A DNA stretch of 51,276 nucleotides from Candidatus Kuenenia stuttgartensis (lineage in GTDB: Bacteria; Planctomycetota; Planctomycetia; Pirellulales; UBA1268), in assembly GCA_945873085.1 (NCBI GenBank), contig CAMCCR010000003.1:1-51276 (forward strand), read 5' to 3'. Below, piece by piece: positions 20,272-27,645 of this stretch. Made by a program: the position numbers and the translations under genes. Numbering within the stretch: the first letter of the stretch is position 1; each line of letters opens with the position of its first letter. Below the pieces are notes generated by a model, which saw nothing but the letters and a program-made list of their open reading frames with translations, was not told the DNA's origin and did no database searches.

Positions 20272-21402
20272 ATGGCGGTACGCCTTCCTGTCCCGCGTGG
20301 CATCCCCTTGCCGATCATCCTCGGACTCGGAACAGCGGCCGCCCTCGCCGGTGTCGTGCTCCTCGCCACCCGTGATGGCAGCGATCAGGGCGGTCGATTG
20401 TCCGTGAGGGGATTCGAGGCGACGCGGCCCGCCACCGCGTCTCCGCCGACCGCGCTGCCCGAGGGGATGGTCTGGATTCCGGGCGGGGAGTTCTCAATGG
20501 GGTGTGACGACCCCCGCGGCAAACCGTTCGGCGGCAAAGAGCCGATGCCGGATGCCAGGCCGGTGCATCGCGTCCATATCGACGGTTTCTGGATCGATTC
20601 CACGGAGGTGACCAACAACCAGTTCGCGGCGTTCGTGGCCGCCACCGGATACGTGACGGTAGCCGAGACCCCCCCCCGCGCCGAGGACTTTCCCGGCGCA
20701 CCTCGTGAAAACCTCGTGGCCGGCTCGATCGTTTTCTCCCCTCCCGACGGGCCCGTCTCCCTCGACAACCACTACCAATGGTGGGCCTACATCCCCGGCG
20801 CCAATTGGCGCCATCCCACCGGCCCCGACAGCTCCATCGAAGGTCACGGCACTCACCCGGTGGTGCAAATCGCCCACGACGACGCGGTGGCCTACGCGAC
20901 GTGGTCGGGCAAACGCCTGCCGACCGAGGCCGAATGGGAGTTCGCCGCCCGCGGAGGATTGACTGGCGCGATGTATCCCTGGGGAGACGAGTTCCAACCG
21001 GAAGGCAGGGAGGTGGCCAACACTTGGCAGGGTCCCTTTCCGACCCCCAACACTGCCGAGGATGGCTTCGTGTTCGCGGCTCCCGTCGCGACGTTCCCTG
21101 CCAACGGCTACGGCCTCTACGACATGTCGGGCAACGTCTGGGAGTGGTGTGCCGACTGGTACCGCCCCGACACCTACGCCCGCGATGCCCGTAGGCCGGG
21201 CCAGCCCGTGAGAAACCCACAGGGACCGGACACGAGCCACGATCCGCAGGAACCGGGACAGGCAAAACGGGTGCTCCGCGGCGGCTCGTTCCTCTGCACC
21301 GAACAGTACTGCTCCCGGTACATCGTCGGCACCCGGGGCAAGGGAGAGATGTCGAGCGGCGCCAACCACATCGGCTTCCGTTGCGTCCGGTCGCCGAACT
21401 GA
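20272..21402 (+). CDS. Membrane-anchored formylglycine-generating enzyme (SUMF1/FGE family)
   Basis: The family includes true formylglycine-generating enzymes, which oxidise a sulfatase active-site Cys, and many non-catalytic relatives. Residues 12-32 (PLPIILGLGTAAALAGVVLL) form one membrane anchor or signal. The FGE-sulfatase domain then runs MVWIPGGEFSMG, DGFWIDSTEVTNNQFAAFV, HPVVQIAHDDAVAYATWSGK, RLPTEAEWEFAARGG and YDMSGNVWEWCADWY. The copper-binding catalytic pair is present as GGSFLCTEQYC, with the C-x4-C spacing of Streptomyces FGE, and is followed by HIGFRCV. This supports a real sulfatase-activating enzyme, in keeping with the sulfatase-rich genomes of planctomycetes. No sulfatase gene is in the window. 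Its stop abuts the polX stop on the other strand. Confidence 0.9.
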   Translation: MAVRLPVPRGIPLPIILGLGTAAALAGVVLLATRDGSDQGGRLSVRGFEATRPATASPPTALPEGMVWIPGGEFSMGCDDPRGKPFGGKEPMPDARPVHRVHIDGFWIDSTEVTNNQFAAFVAATGYVTVAETPPRAEDFPGAPRENLVAGSIVFSPPDGPVSLDNHYQWWAYIPGANWRHPTGPDSSIEGHGTHPVVQIAHDDAVAYATWSGKRLPTEAEWEFAARGGLTGAMYPWGDEFQPEGREVANTWQGPFPTPNTAEDGFVFAAPVATFPANGYGLYDMSGNVWEWCADWYRPDTYARDARRPGQPVRNPQGPDTSHDPQEPGQAKRVLRGGSFLCTEQYCSRYIVGTRGKGEMSSGANHIGFRCVRSPN

Positions 21403-23160
21403 TCAGGTCGAGCGCGGCCCCAGCAGGTTGCGGAAATCGTTCCAGCCGAGGGCGTTGACGACGTCAACGCTGGTCAATCCGGCGCGGCGCGCCTGGAGCA
21501 CACCACACCGCATCACGCCGAGGCCTCGGACCGAATGGGCATCGGTTGAGATCACCATCCGCACCCCGGCCCGTCGCGCCGCAGCCGCGTGATGGTCGTC
21601 GAGATCGAGCCTGCTGGGATGGGCGTTGATTTCCAGGAAGGTTCCCGCAAGCGCAGCGGCCGCGATCACCGCCTCCATGTCGACGTCATAGGCGGGCCGA
21701 CGGTTGATGAGCCGGCCGGTGGGGTGTCCGATGACCCTCACGGCCGGGTGACGAATCGCCTCGAGGATCCGCTCCGTGATCCTCTCCCGGGGCTGGGATT
21801 GCCCGTAGTGCAGACTGGCCACGACCCAGTCCGCCCGAGCGAGGACGTGATCATGGAGATCGAGCCCGCCTCGCTCGAGCATGTCGACCTCGATCCCCTT
21901 GAGGACCACGATCGGTGCCGGCCCTTCGGCGGCGAGTGTCTCATTGAGCCGGTCGATGCGATCCCACTGCCGCAGGAGCCGCGTCTCGTCCAAGCCATGA
22001 GCCATCGAAACCCGCTGGCTGTGATCCGTGATCGCGATGTACTCGAGGCCACGCTCGCGGGCTCCCCGCACCATGTCGGTGAGCGTGTCCTCCCCGTCGG
22101 TGTCGGTGGTGTGCATGTGGAGATCACCACGGATATCTTGCTCCTCGACGAGGCGAGGGAGCCTCACCTCCGCGGCAAGCGCCAGTTCGTCACGGCCCTC
22201 GCGGAGTTCTGGGGGGATCCAGGCGAGCCCGAGGGCATGGTAAACCTCGGCCTCAGTCTCGGCAGTCGGCGGTTGCGCTGCAGCCGGGGGATCGACCGGT
22301 TGGAAGCCGTACTCATTGAGCGACCAGCCGTGTTCGCGGGCCCTCGAGCGGACGCGGATGTTGTGTTCCTTGGATCCGGTGAAGTAGAGCCAGGCCGCCC
22401 CGAAGGCTGCGGAGACGACAACCCGGAGATCGATCTGCATGCCACGCGGCCCGCGGATGCTCGACTTCGTCACCCCGGAGGCGATCACGTCGGTCGTGTG
22501 ATCCCAGCGGCGGAAGTGTTCCATGACCGCAACCGCATCGGTTGCCACGGCGACGAGGTCGATGTCGCCGACCGTCTCGCACCCCCGTCGCCAACTCCCG
22601 GCGGCCTCGATCCGCTCCACCGCCGGGCATCCCCGCATCCAGGCGAGGACTTCCGCCACGACCTGATCGGCATCCTCCCAGAGTTGTCGCTGTACGGCGG
22701 TGCCACGGACGAAGGCGAGGTTCTTGAGGATCGCGGCCTCCGTCTTCTCGCCGAAGCCCTTCACGCCCCGCACGCGTCCCCCGCGGCAGGCCTCCTCGAG
22801 TGAGTCGAGCGAATCGATGCCCAGCCCATCGACGAGTTGCCGGACCTTCTTCGGACCGAGGCCCGGAATCCGCAACAAATCGAACACGTCCGCCGGCACC
22901 TTCCCCGACAACTCATCGAGGAGCGGGAGCCGACCGGTGTCGAGGATCGTCCCGATCTTGGCGGCAAGATCCCGACCGATGCCCTCGAGATCGGTGAGGG
23001 ATCTCGTGTCATCGGCCCTGATCGCACCGAGCGACTCGATCTGGTCGGCGATGGTTCGGGCGGCAGCGCGGTACGCGCGGACCCTGAACGCGTTCTCCCC
23101 GTCATATTCGAGGAGATCGGCGAGACGATCGAAGAGGGCGGCGACGTCGGCGTTTGTCAC
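21403..23160 (-). CDS. polX: PolX-type DNA polymerase with PHP domain
   Basis: Bacterial PolX fills short gaps in repair and carries a PHP 3'-5' exonuclease. The ORF-track protein (796 aa) has ~210 spurious N-terminal residues that overlap the next gene. GTG at 23160 (VTNADVAALFDRLADLL) gives 585 residues, the normal size. Order: helix-hairpin-helix elements (EGIGRDLAAKIG, IPGLGPKKVRQLV, VKGFGEKTEAAIL), then the nucleotidyltransferase palm (GSWRRGCETVGDIDLVAV and MQIDLRVV). The C-terminal PHP domain has DLHMHTTDTDGEDTL, AITDHSQ, EINAHPSRLD and STDAHS. Metal-binding residues look complete. The gene follows the secreted Pro/Ala/Gln-rich protein by 19 bp, suggesting one transcript. Confidence 0.93.
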   Translation of the reverse strand: MTNADVAALFDRLADLLEYDGENAFRVRAYRAAARTIADQIESLGAIRADDTRSLTDLEGIGRDLAAKIGTILDTGRLPLLDELSGKVPADVFDLLRIPGLGPKKVRQLVDGLGIDSLDSLEEACRGGRVRGVKGFGEKTEAAILKNLAFVRGTAVQRQLWEDADQVVAEVLAWMRGCPAVERIEAAGSWRRGCETVGDIDLVAVATDAVAVMEHFRRWDHTTDVIASGVTKSSIRGPRGMQIDLRVVVSAAFGAAWLYFTGSKEHNIRVRSRAREHGWSLNEYGFQPVDPPAAAQPPTAETEAEVYHALGLAWIPPELREGRDELALAAEVRLPRLVEEQDIRGDLHMHTTDTDGEDTLTDMVRGARERGLEYIAITDHSQRVSMAHGLDETRLLRQWDRIDRLNETLAAEGPAPIVVLKGIEVDMLERGGLDLHDHVLARADWVVASLHYGQSQPRERITERILEAIRHPAVRVIGHPTGRLINRRPAYDVDMEAVIAAAALAGTFLEINAHPSRLDLDDHHAAAARRAGVRMVISTDAHSVRGLGVMRCGVLQARRAGLTSVDVVNALGWNDFRNLLGPRST

Positions 23161-23179
23161 GGACGATCCCGGGGGCGGC

Positions 23180-24454
23180 TCACTGCTGCGAACGCGAGGG
23201 GAGGGCAGCCGTGGGATAGGCCGCCGGACGGGGGGCGGCCGGCTGCCACGACGTGGTGTGGGCCGTCGGAGCCAGCAACCTGGGGAAGGCCCCGGTGGTC
23301 GTTCCCGGCCCGGGGCCCGGAACCGTTGGCATGCCGGGAGCCACGGCACGGGGAGCCGGAGAGGCAGGTGCGGCCGGAATCGGCACCAACCGTTGGGCGC
23401 CGGCCTGGGGAGCCTCTCCGGTGACCGGTGTGGCGACAGGGGCTTGGCCGGCGGCCGGCGCGTTCCCCGTCGCCGCAGGTGCCGTGGCACTGCTCCCGGC
23501 CGCAGCCGGAGCCGCGGTCGCAGCCGGCGCCGGGGCCGTCCCGGCCTGACCGACAGCGGGAGACTTCGGCAATTCCGGGATCGGCCGCAGCGCCGGGGTG
23601 GGGGTGAGTGTCGGAGGACTGATGGGCTGGAGCCCTGGCCCCTGCTGAAGCGTCGGTGCAAAGGAGCCACTCTGGGGAACGATCTGCGGCTGGTAGGTGG
23701 GCTGGGCGGCAGTTCCTCCCTGCTGGAGCGCCGGAGCCGAGATGCTGGTTTGACCGGGGACGATCTGCTGCGGGATATCGGCGCCGGCGGCACCCCACGC
23801 CTGCGGAGCGGTCTGCACCGGCGCGGCGAACGGGCTGGTTGCCGGGCCGGCCGGCCCGGGAGCGACGTTTGTCCCCGGGACCCACGCCGATGGGGCGGCG
23901 GCGGCTGGCGCCATCACGGGCGCCCCGACGGCCGGTTGTGTGTAAGCGGGCTGAGCGTAAGCGGGCTGGGTGTACGCCGGCTGGGCATAGCCCTGCTGGG
24001 GTTGCATCTGCACGTACTTCGTCGAGTAGACCGCCCGGTATTGGGTGACCGGCACGTTGACGGGCTGCTGGACGTAGTTCGTCACCTGCTCCATGCAATC
24101 GCGAGGGCAACCGGTGCAGGGATCGATTTCGCACGAAGGCTTGTAACTCGTCACCGGTACCGAGCGGTATTCAGTCCGATATGTCGTCTCGGGAACGTAG
24201 CTCACCTGCTGGACGGGAACGGTGACAGGGGGCGGCGGCGCGACAGGCACCGGCGCCATCATTGGGACCATGGACGGCGCCGCCACAGGGGCCACGACCG
24301 GCGCAATGGCGTAGGCCTGCGGGGCCTTGTAGAAGCAGGATTGGAACCCGGCGCACAGATTCGTGAGACAACACTGCGCCATCCCGACGCGTGGTCCTGC
24401 CACCATGAGCACTCCCGCCAGATTCAGCGTTACGATCATTCGCCGCACGTTCAT
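23180..24454 (-). CDS. Secreted Pro/Ala/Gln-rich protein with YTQPA repeats
   Basis: I know no function for this protein, although similar low-complexity secreted proteins are common in planctomycetes. I chose ATG 24454 (MNVRRMIVTLNLAGVLMVAG) with GAGGAG upstream; it gives a signal peptide ending near GMAQ. The mature start is Cys-rich (CCLTNLCAGFQSCFY). Then come PAPV-rich segments, a YRTEYRSVPVTSYKPSCEID segment and a second Cys cluster (CTGCPRDC). A short tandem repeat (QPAYTQPAYAQPAYTQPA) leads into a long Ala/Pro/Thr-rich tail of about 250 residues. The two Cys clusters may form disulfides in an exported domain. The composition suggests a surface or periplasmic structural role. Confidence 0.75.
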   Translation of the reverse strand: MNVRRMIVTLNLAGVLMVAGPRVGMAQCCLTNLCAGFQSCFYKAPQAYAIAPVVAPVAAPSMVPMMAPVPVAPPPPVTVPVQQVSYVPETTYRTEYRSVPVTSYKPSCEIDPCTGCPRDCMEQVTNYVQQPVNVPVTQYRAVYSTKYVQMQPQQGYAQPAYTQPAYAQPAYTQPAVGAPVMAPAAAAPSAWVPGTNVAPGPAGPATSPFAAPVQTAPQAWGAAGADIPQQIVPGQTSISAPALQQGGTAAQPTYQPQIVPQSGSFAPTLQQGPGLQPISPPTLTPTPALRPIPELPKSPAVGQAGTAPAPAATAAPAAAGSSATAPAATGNAPAAGQAPVATPVTGEAPQAGAQRLVPIPAAPASPAPRAVAPGMPTVPGPGPGTTTGAFPRLLAPTAHTTSWQPAAPRPAAYPTAALPSRSQQ

Positions 24455-24726
24455 GACTCGCTCCTCGGAATCGACCCGACCCACTTCCGGCCAACCGCCC
24501 GCCGCGGAGCGCGGCCTTCGCGGCCGCGATCTCCTTCTCAATCCTGTCTAGCGTAGGTTGCCGGCAGGGGGGATTAGGGAAAGTATTTCATCCTCCGAAT
24601 CATGAATTCCCGTTGCGGTCCCGGCAGGATCGTCACGACTCGCACAGTCGGAACTTCCTGCCGCGGCGGGAAGGTTTCGGCGTCGCGCTGATCGCCAACT
24701 TCACCCGCCGTGGCGGCGAAACCGCG

Positions 24727-25371
24727 TCAACGGGGCGCTCCCGCACGGGATCGCTCGAAGCGGTCGTAGAGGAGGTCGAACGCCCTGCGCAGATCTTCCC
24801 CGGCTTCGACGATCGCCGCGTCCAGATCGGCCGGCATGATCGTCGTTCCGAACCACTCCCCATGGCCAGGGAGTTGGCTGACCAGCGCCTCGAGTAACGC
24901 CTTGCTTCCACGACAGGAAACGAGCGTGGGCAAGTCCGTCGGACCGTGGGAGGTCACCATCAATCCGATGCCGAGCCCCCGGGCCATGCACCGCACCATG
25001 GACCGGCCCACAGGTCCGAGAAGCTCCCAGCTATCGATGCAGGCCAGGCCGCCCCGGGGCGTTTGCCTCATCGACCGGAGGACGCCGAGCACGTCGCCCC
25101 GACTCCGCAGCCTGATCCTCACCACGGGCCGCGCTTCCGCAGCGACGACTTCCGACAGATGGAACAGCAGGGTCGACTTCCCTGTTCCGTGTGGACCTTC
25201 GATTGCGCCCGACCCACCGATGGTTCCGAGCCGCTCAACGATCATCGGGAGGTCGAGGACTCTCCCGCGACTGTCGCGCGGTACGAGACGGGCCGACGCA
25301 ACGTAACGGGTCGCGAACGGATTCCGACGATGGTGGAAGTGTTCGAAAAGCATGACGCAGCCTTGAGTCAT
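24727..25371 (-). CDS. Small ExeA-like P-loop ATPase
   Basis: The protein begins MTQGCVMLFEHFHHRRNPF, like the FxxHFxLxxNPF opening of ExeA/GspA-type AAA ATPases. Walker A is GPHGTGKST, a Walker B-like strand is GLACIDSWELL, and GLMVTSHGPTD resembles a sensor-1 strand. At ~214 residues it is a compact ATPase with no peptidoglycan-binding or other partner domain. The start ATG 25371 lies 4 bp after the upstream stop; ATG 25353 is an alternative. It ends a three-gene operon with two arrestin-like proteins, so it probably powers or senses something for them. What it acts on cannot be read from sequence. The DNA between this gene and the next downstream start (24455-24726) shows no gene. Confidence 0.75.
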   Translation of the reverse strand: MTQGCVMLFEHFHHRRNPFATRYVASARLVPRDSRGRVLDLPMIVERLGTIGGSGAIEGPHGTGKSTLLFHLSEVVAAEARPVVRIRLRSRGDVLGVLRSMRQTPRGGLACIDSWELLGPVGRSMVRCMARGLGIGLMVTSHGPTDLPTLVSCRGSKALLEALVSQLPGHGEWFGTTIMPADLDAAIVEAGEDLRRAFDLLYDRFERSRAGAPR

Positions 25372-25375
25372 TGAC

Positions 25376-25822
25376 TCACGGCAGGATCGACGGGGGGACA
25401 CGACCGACGTTGAACACATGCTCCGAGACGTGGTCGCGCCCCAACTCGAAAAACACCCGCAGACGAATGCACCAGCGGATCTTCACGATCACCCCCTCGT
25501 AGGAGAGCGGGCTCGTCGGCAGTTGGATCGCGAACGTCCCTTCCGGCACGACACGGTCGATGGTGTCGGCCGTGGCAAATCGCTCGAAGGAATGCACCCC
25601 GAGGTCCTCTTCCCCCTTCCCTTCCGTGTACCAGAGGGCCGACCGCTCCAGCGCCCGGGGCCGCTCGCCGTTGAGACCTTCGATGCAATACTCGACCGTG
25701 ACCCACTCCCCCGGGTCGTAGCCCCGGCTCGGATGACCGAAACGGAGCTCGATCCGGGGAAACGGCTGGGCCGTACTGGCGGGAACATGGTCGTCGCCGT
25801 GCGAAGCGTCCGCGGTAGTCAT
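25376..25822 (-). CDS. Small arrestin-like beta-sandwich protein
   Basis: A soluble 148-residue protein with no signal peptide or membrane span. After a variable N-terminus it has RIELRFGHPSRGYDPGEWVTV, ALWYTEGKGEEDLGVHSFERF and LPTSPLSYEGVIVKIRWCIR. The layout of alternating strands, an LPxSPLSYEG turn and an IVKIRWxIRLRVFF strand resembles the C-terminal half of arrestin/Vps26-fold proteins. That is fold inference by eye, not a family hit. It overlaps the upstream membrane protein by ATGA and is followed after 4 bp by the ATPase, so the three are almost certainly co-translated. Confidence 0.7.
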   Translation of the reverse strand: MTTADASHGDDHVPASTAQPFPRIELRFGHPSRGYDPGEWVTVEYCIEGLNGERPRALERSALWYTEGKGEEDLGVHSFERFATADTIDRVVPEGTFAIQLPTSPLSYEGVIVKIRWCIRLRVFFELGRDHVSEHVFNVGRVPPSILP

Positions 25823-26898
25823 TCCAGCGCCTCCACGGTTTCGGAGATAGCCGTCGTGACCAGCGCCTTCACCGGCAGCACGACCACGGGAAACACGCGG
25901 GTGAACTCAGGCCAGCGGTCAGGCAGGGCCCGAACCACGATTCGCCACTGGACGGCATTGTTCTCACTCGAGAAGGAGTGCATGGCATCGGCCGGGATCG
26001 TCACGGACACGCGGGCCTCGAAGCTCCCCCCCGGCACCGGTTGCACCCGCTGCCAGCGCGACACGGGAACCCTCCGCACAACGAGTCGCTGGGTTCTGGT
26101 GTCGGTACCCTGCCGGAAGGTGGCCGTCTCCTCCAATTCGAGCCCGAGATCGATCGACCTGAAAAGATGCGCACCTCCCTGCCCGAGCCGGACGTCATAC
26201 GACATGCCCGGGACGAGCGGGTGGTCGGAGATCTCGACATGCGTTGGCCCCACAGATGTGGAGAGGACGGTCGCCCTGACGAACAACACCACCCCGCCGA
26301 CGCCGACCGCGACGAACGGCACGAGCAAGCCGATCAGCAACCAATCGGTCGTCCCGCCAATGAGATCGGCCCCCACGCCGACGGCAAGCACCACGACCAC
26401 GGCGTTCCAGAGCAGCGCGAACAACCCGAACCCGACCAACGTCCAATTCTCCGGACTCTCGAGGGGAAGCCGGTACCTGAGCACGATGCCGGGCGAGTTC
26501 TCGAGGTTGTCGCACGAGGGCACCCCCGGATGCCCGGCCGCCGGGGAGGCGCCGGCAAGGCCTTGGAGGATCACCGTTCTCGACGCTGCGGCCCGATGTT
26601 CTTGCGACTTTCCCCAGGTTCGCACCACCCGAGCGAGCCCGGAGCCACCGAAGGCCAACAGCGCCACAGGAATGAGGAGCGTCAGCAGCCACATCCACCA
26701 TTCGTAGCCACGCTGGAGCACGACCGAGTCTGGATCAGCCGGCGCGTAGGATACGGCTCCGGTCACCAAGAGAAGTCCGAACACGACCCCAGCACCAAAC
26801 AGCAGCGCGTAAAAGAACCCCTCGGCGAACGATCCCCAGGCATGGGAATCGGTTCGTCGGTGGCCCCGCTTCTTCGTGAAGAACCGCGGAAATCTCAT
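25819..26898 (-). CDS. Membrane protein with arrestin-like C-terminal domain
   Basis: A 359-residue protein. The first ~200 residues hold about four membrane spans (GFFYALLFGAGVVFGLLLVTG, MWLLTLLIPVALLAFGG, VGFGLFALLWNAVVVVLAVG and WLLIGLLVPFVAVGVGGVVL). A cytosolic or exported loop between spans contains CDNLENSPGIVLRYRLPLES. The C-terminal ~150 residues are beta-rich (SVGPTHVEISDHPLVPGMSY, LGLELEETATFRQGTDTRT). They include SFSSENNAVQWRIVVRALP and WPEFTRVFPVVVLP, which resemble the last strands of arrestin-fold domains. The gene opens the operon with the small arrestin-like protein and the ATPase. It starts at ATG 26898. A membrane-bound adaptor role is inference. Confidence 0.75.
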   Translation of the reverse strand: MRFPRFFTKKRGHRRTDSHAWGSFAEGFFYALLFGAGVVFGLLLVTGAVSYAPADPDSVVLQRGYEWWMWLLTLLIPVALLAFGGSGLARVVRTWGKSQEHRAAASRTVILQGLAGASPAAGHPGVPSCDNLENSPGIVLRYRLPLESPENWTLVGFGLFALLWNAVVVVLAVGVGADLIGGTTDWLLIGLLVPFVAVGVGGVVLFVRATVLSTSVGPTHVEISDHPLVPGMSYDVRLGQGGAHLFRSIDLGLELEETATFRQGTDTRTQRLVVRRVPVSRWQRVQPVPGGSFEARVSVTIPADAMHSFSSENNAVQWRIVVRALPDRWPEFTRVFPVVVLPVKALVTTAISETVEALE

Positions 26899-26974
26899 AG
26901 CCGGTCAACCCGTACGTGCGCCGGCCGGCGGTTCGCTCCGTCCTGCCGGATACCCCGGCCCATTCGTCCGGAGT

Positions 26975-27295
26975 TCAGTTTGGATCTTCGCTGGCAGCCC
27001 CGGACAATCCGCTCGTCCCCTGCAACGTCGCCTGGGGGGAGGATGACTGCGCCGAGCGGTAGAAGCCGATCTTCTCGAGGGCCCGATAAACCTCCTCGAG
27101 CGTCTTCTCACCGAAATTGGAAATGCCGAGGAGATCGGCTCGCTTGCACTTGAGGAGATCGTGGACGGTGAAGATGCCCTTCTCTTCAAGGCAGTTGGTC
27201 GTTCGAACCGAAAGACCGATCTCGGCCGTGCTCATGTCGAGCTTCTCCGCCATCTCGTCCGATTGCGTCAGATTTTTGTACGGAACGCGTGGCAT
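26975..27295 (-). CDS. Free-standing RNA polymerase alpha C-terminal-domain protein
   Basis: About 106 residues resembling only the C-terminal domain of RpoA. I chose ATG 27295 (MPRVPYKNLTQSDEMAEKL) because GGGAGGGAA sits just upstream; the ORF-track start adds 68 unsupported residues. The alpha-CTD core is LSVRTTNCLEEKGIFTVHDL followed by LLGISNFGEKTLEEVYRAL. Residues equivalent to E. coli R265, N268, C269, N294, G296 and K298, which contact UP-element DNA and regulators, appear conserved. The N-terminal assembly domain is absent, so it cannot build polymerase by itself. It may bind DNA or activators and compete with, or recruit, RpoA. The Ser/Gln-rich tail is short. Upstream DNA contains ordered repeats that may be its operator. 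Confidence 0.85.
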   Translation of the reverse strand: MPRVPYKNLTQSDEMAEKLDMSTAEIGLSVRTTNCLEEKGIFTVHDLLKCKRADLLGISNFGEKTLEEVYRALEKIGFYRSAQSSSPQATLQGTSGLSGAASEDPN

Positions 27296-27645
27296 GGGTT
27301 CCCTCCCGTGCGGCGGACCGGGTTCCCGGTCCATGGGCGTCGTGTCCCGGGAATGTCCCGGGAATCGGAACCGTCTGTGACGGGGTACCATCGGGCATCC
27401 CTGCGCCGCCCTTGTGGGGCGACTCTTCATTGATCGTTCAGCACGCGTGGCGGGGGAAGGGGTTTTCCCCATCCAGCCACTGCGATGAACCAGATCCATG
27501 ATCCGATGGCACCGTCTTCCGACGGGGAAGAAATATACTCGGGATCAAGGGATTCCGACTACCTCCCGGTCGGCATCCACCTCTCTCCACCCAAACTACG
27601 CATCCCACCGGGGTTCACCGCCGCCGCGGGATCGATCAGGAACGC
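27296..27645. promoter_or_regulatory. Divergent intergenic region with dyad and 11-bp direct repeat
   Basis: This 350-bp region separates the alpha-CTD-like gene from the helicase gene. Next to the former are a perfect dyad GGACCGGG-TT-CCCGGTCC (27315-27332) and two head-to-tail copies of TGTCCCGGGAA (27343-27364), each holding the palindrome TCCCGGGA exactly 11 bp apart. TATACT at 27534-27539 could be a -10 for the helicase, but no matching -35 was found. No gene is visible. Confidence 0.6.

Noticed and set aside
23161-23793. N-terminal 211 codons of the polX ORF in the track
   Set aside because: Ser/Pro/Arg-rich out-of-frame reading of the secreted-protein gene; PolX homology begins at the GTG at 23160.
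22700-24556. 618-aa plus-strand ORF opposite polX and the secreted protein
   Set aside because: Arg/Gly-rich frame spanning two real minus-strand genes; no motifs.
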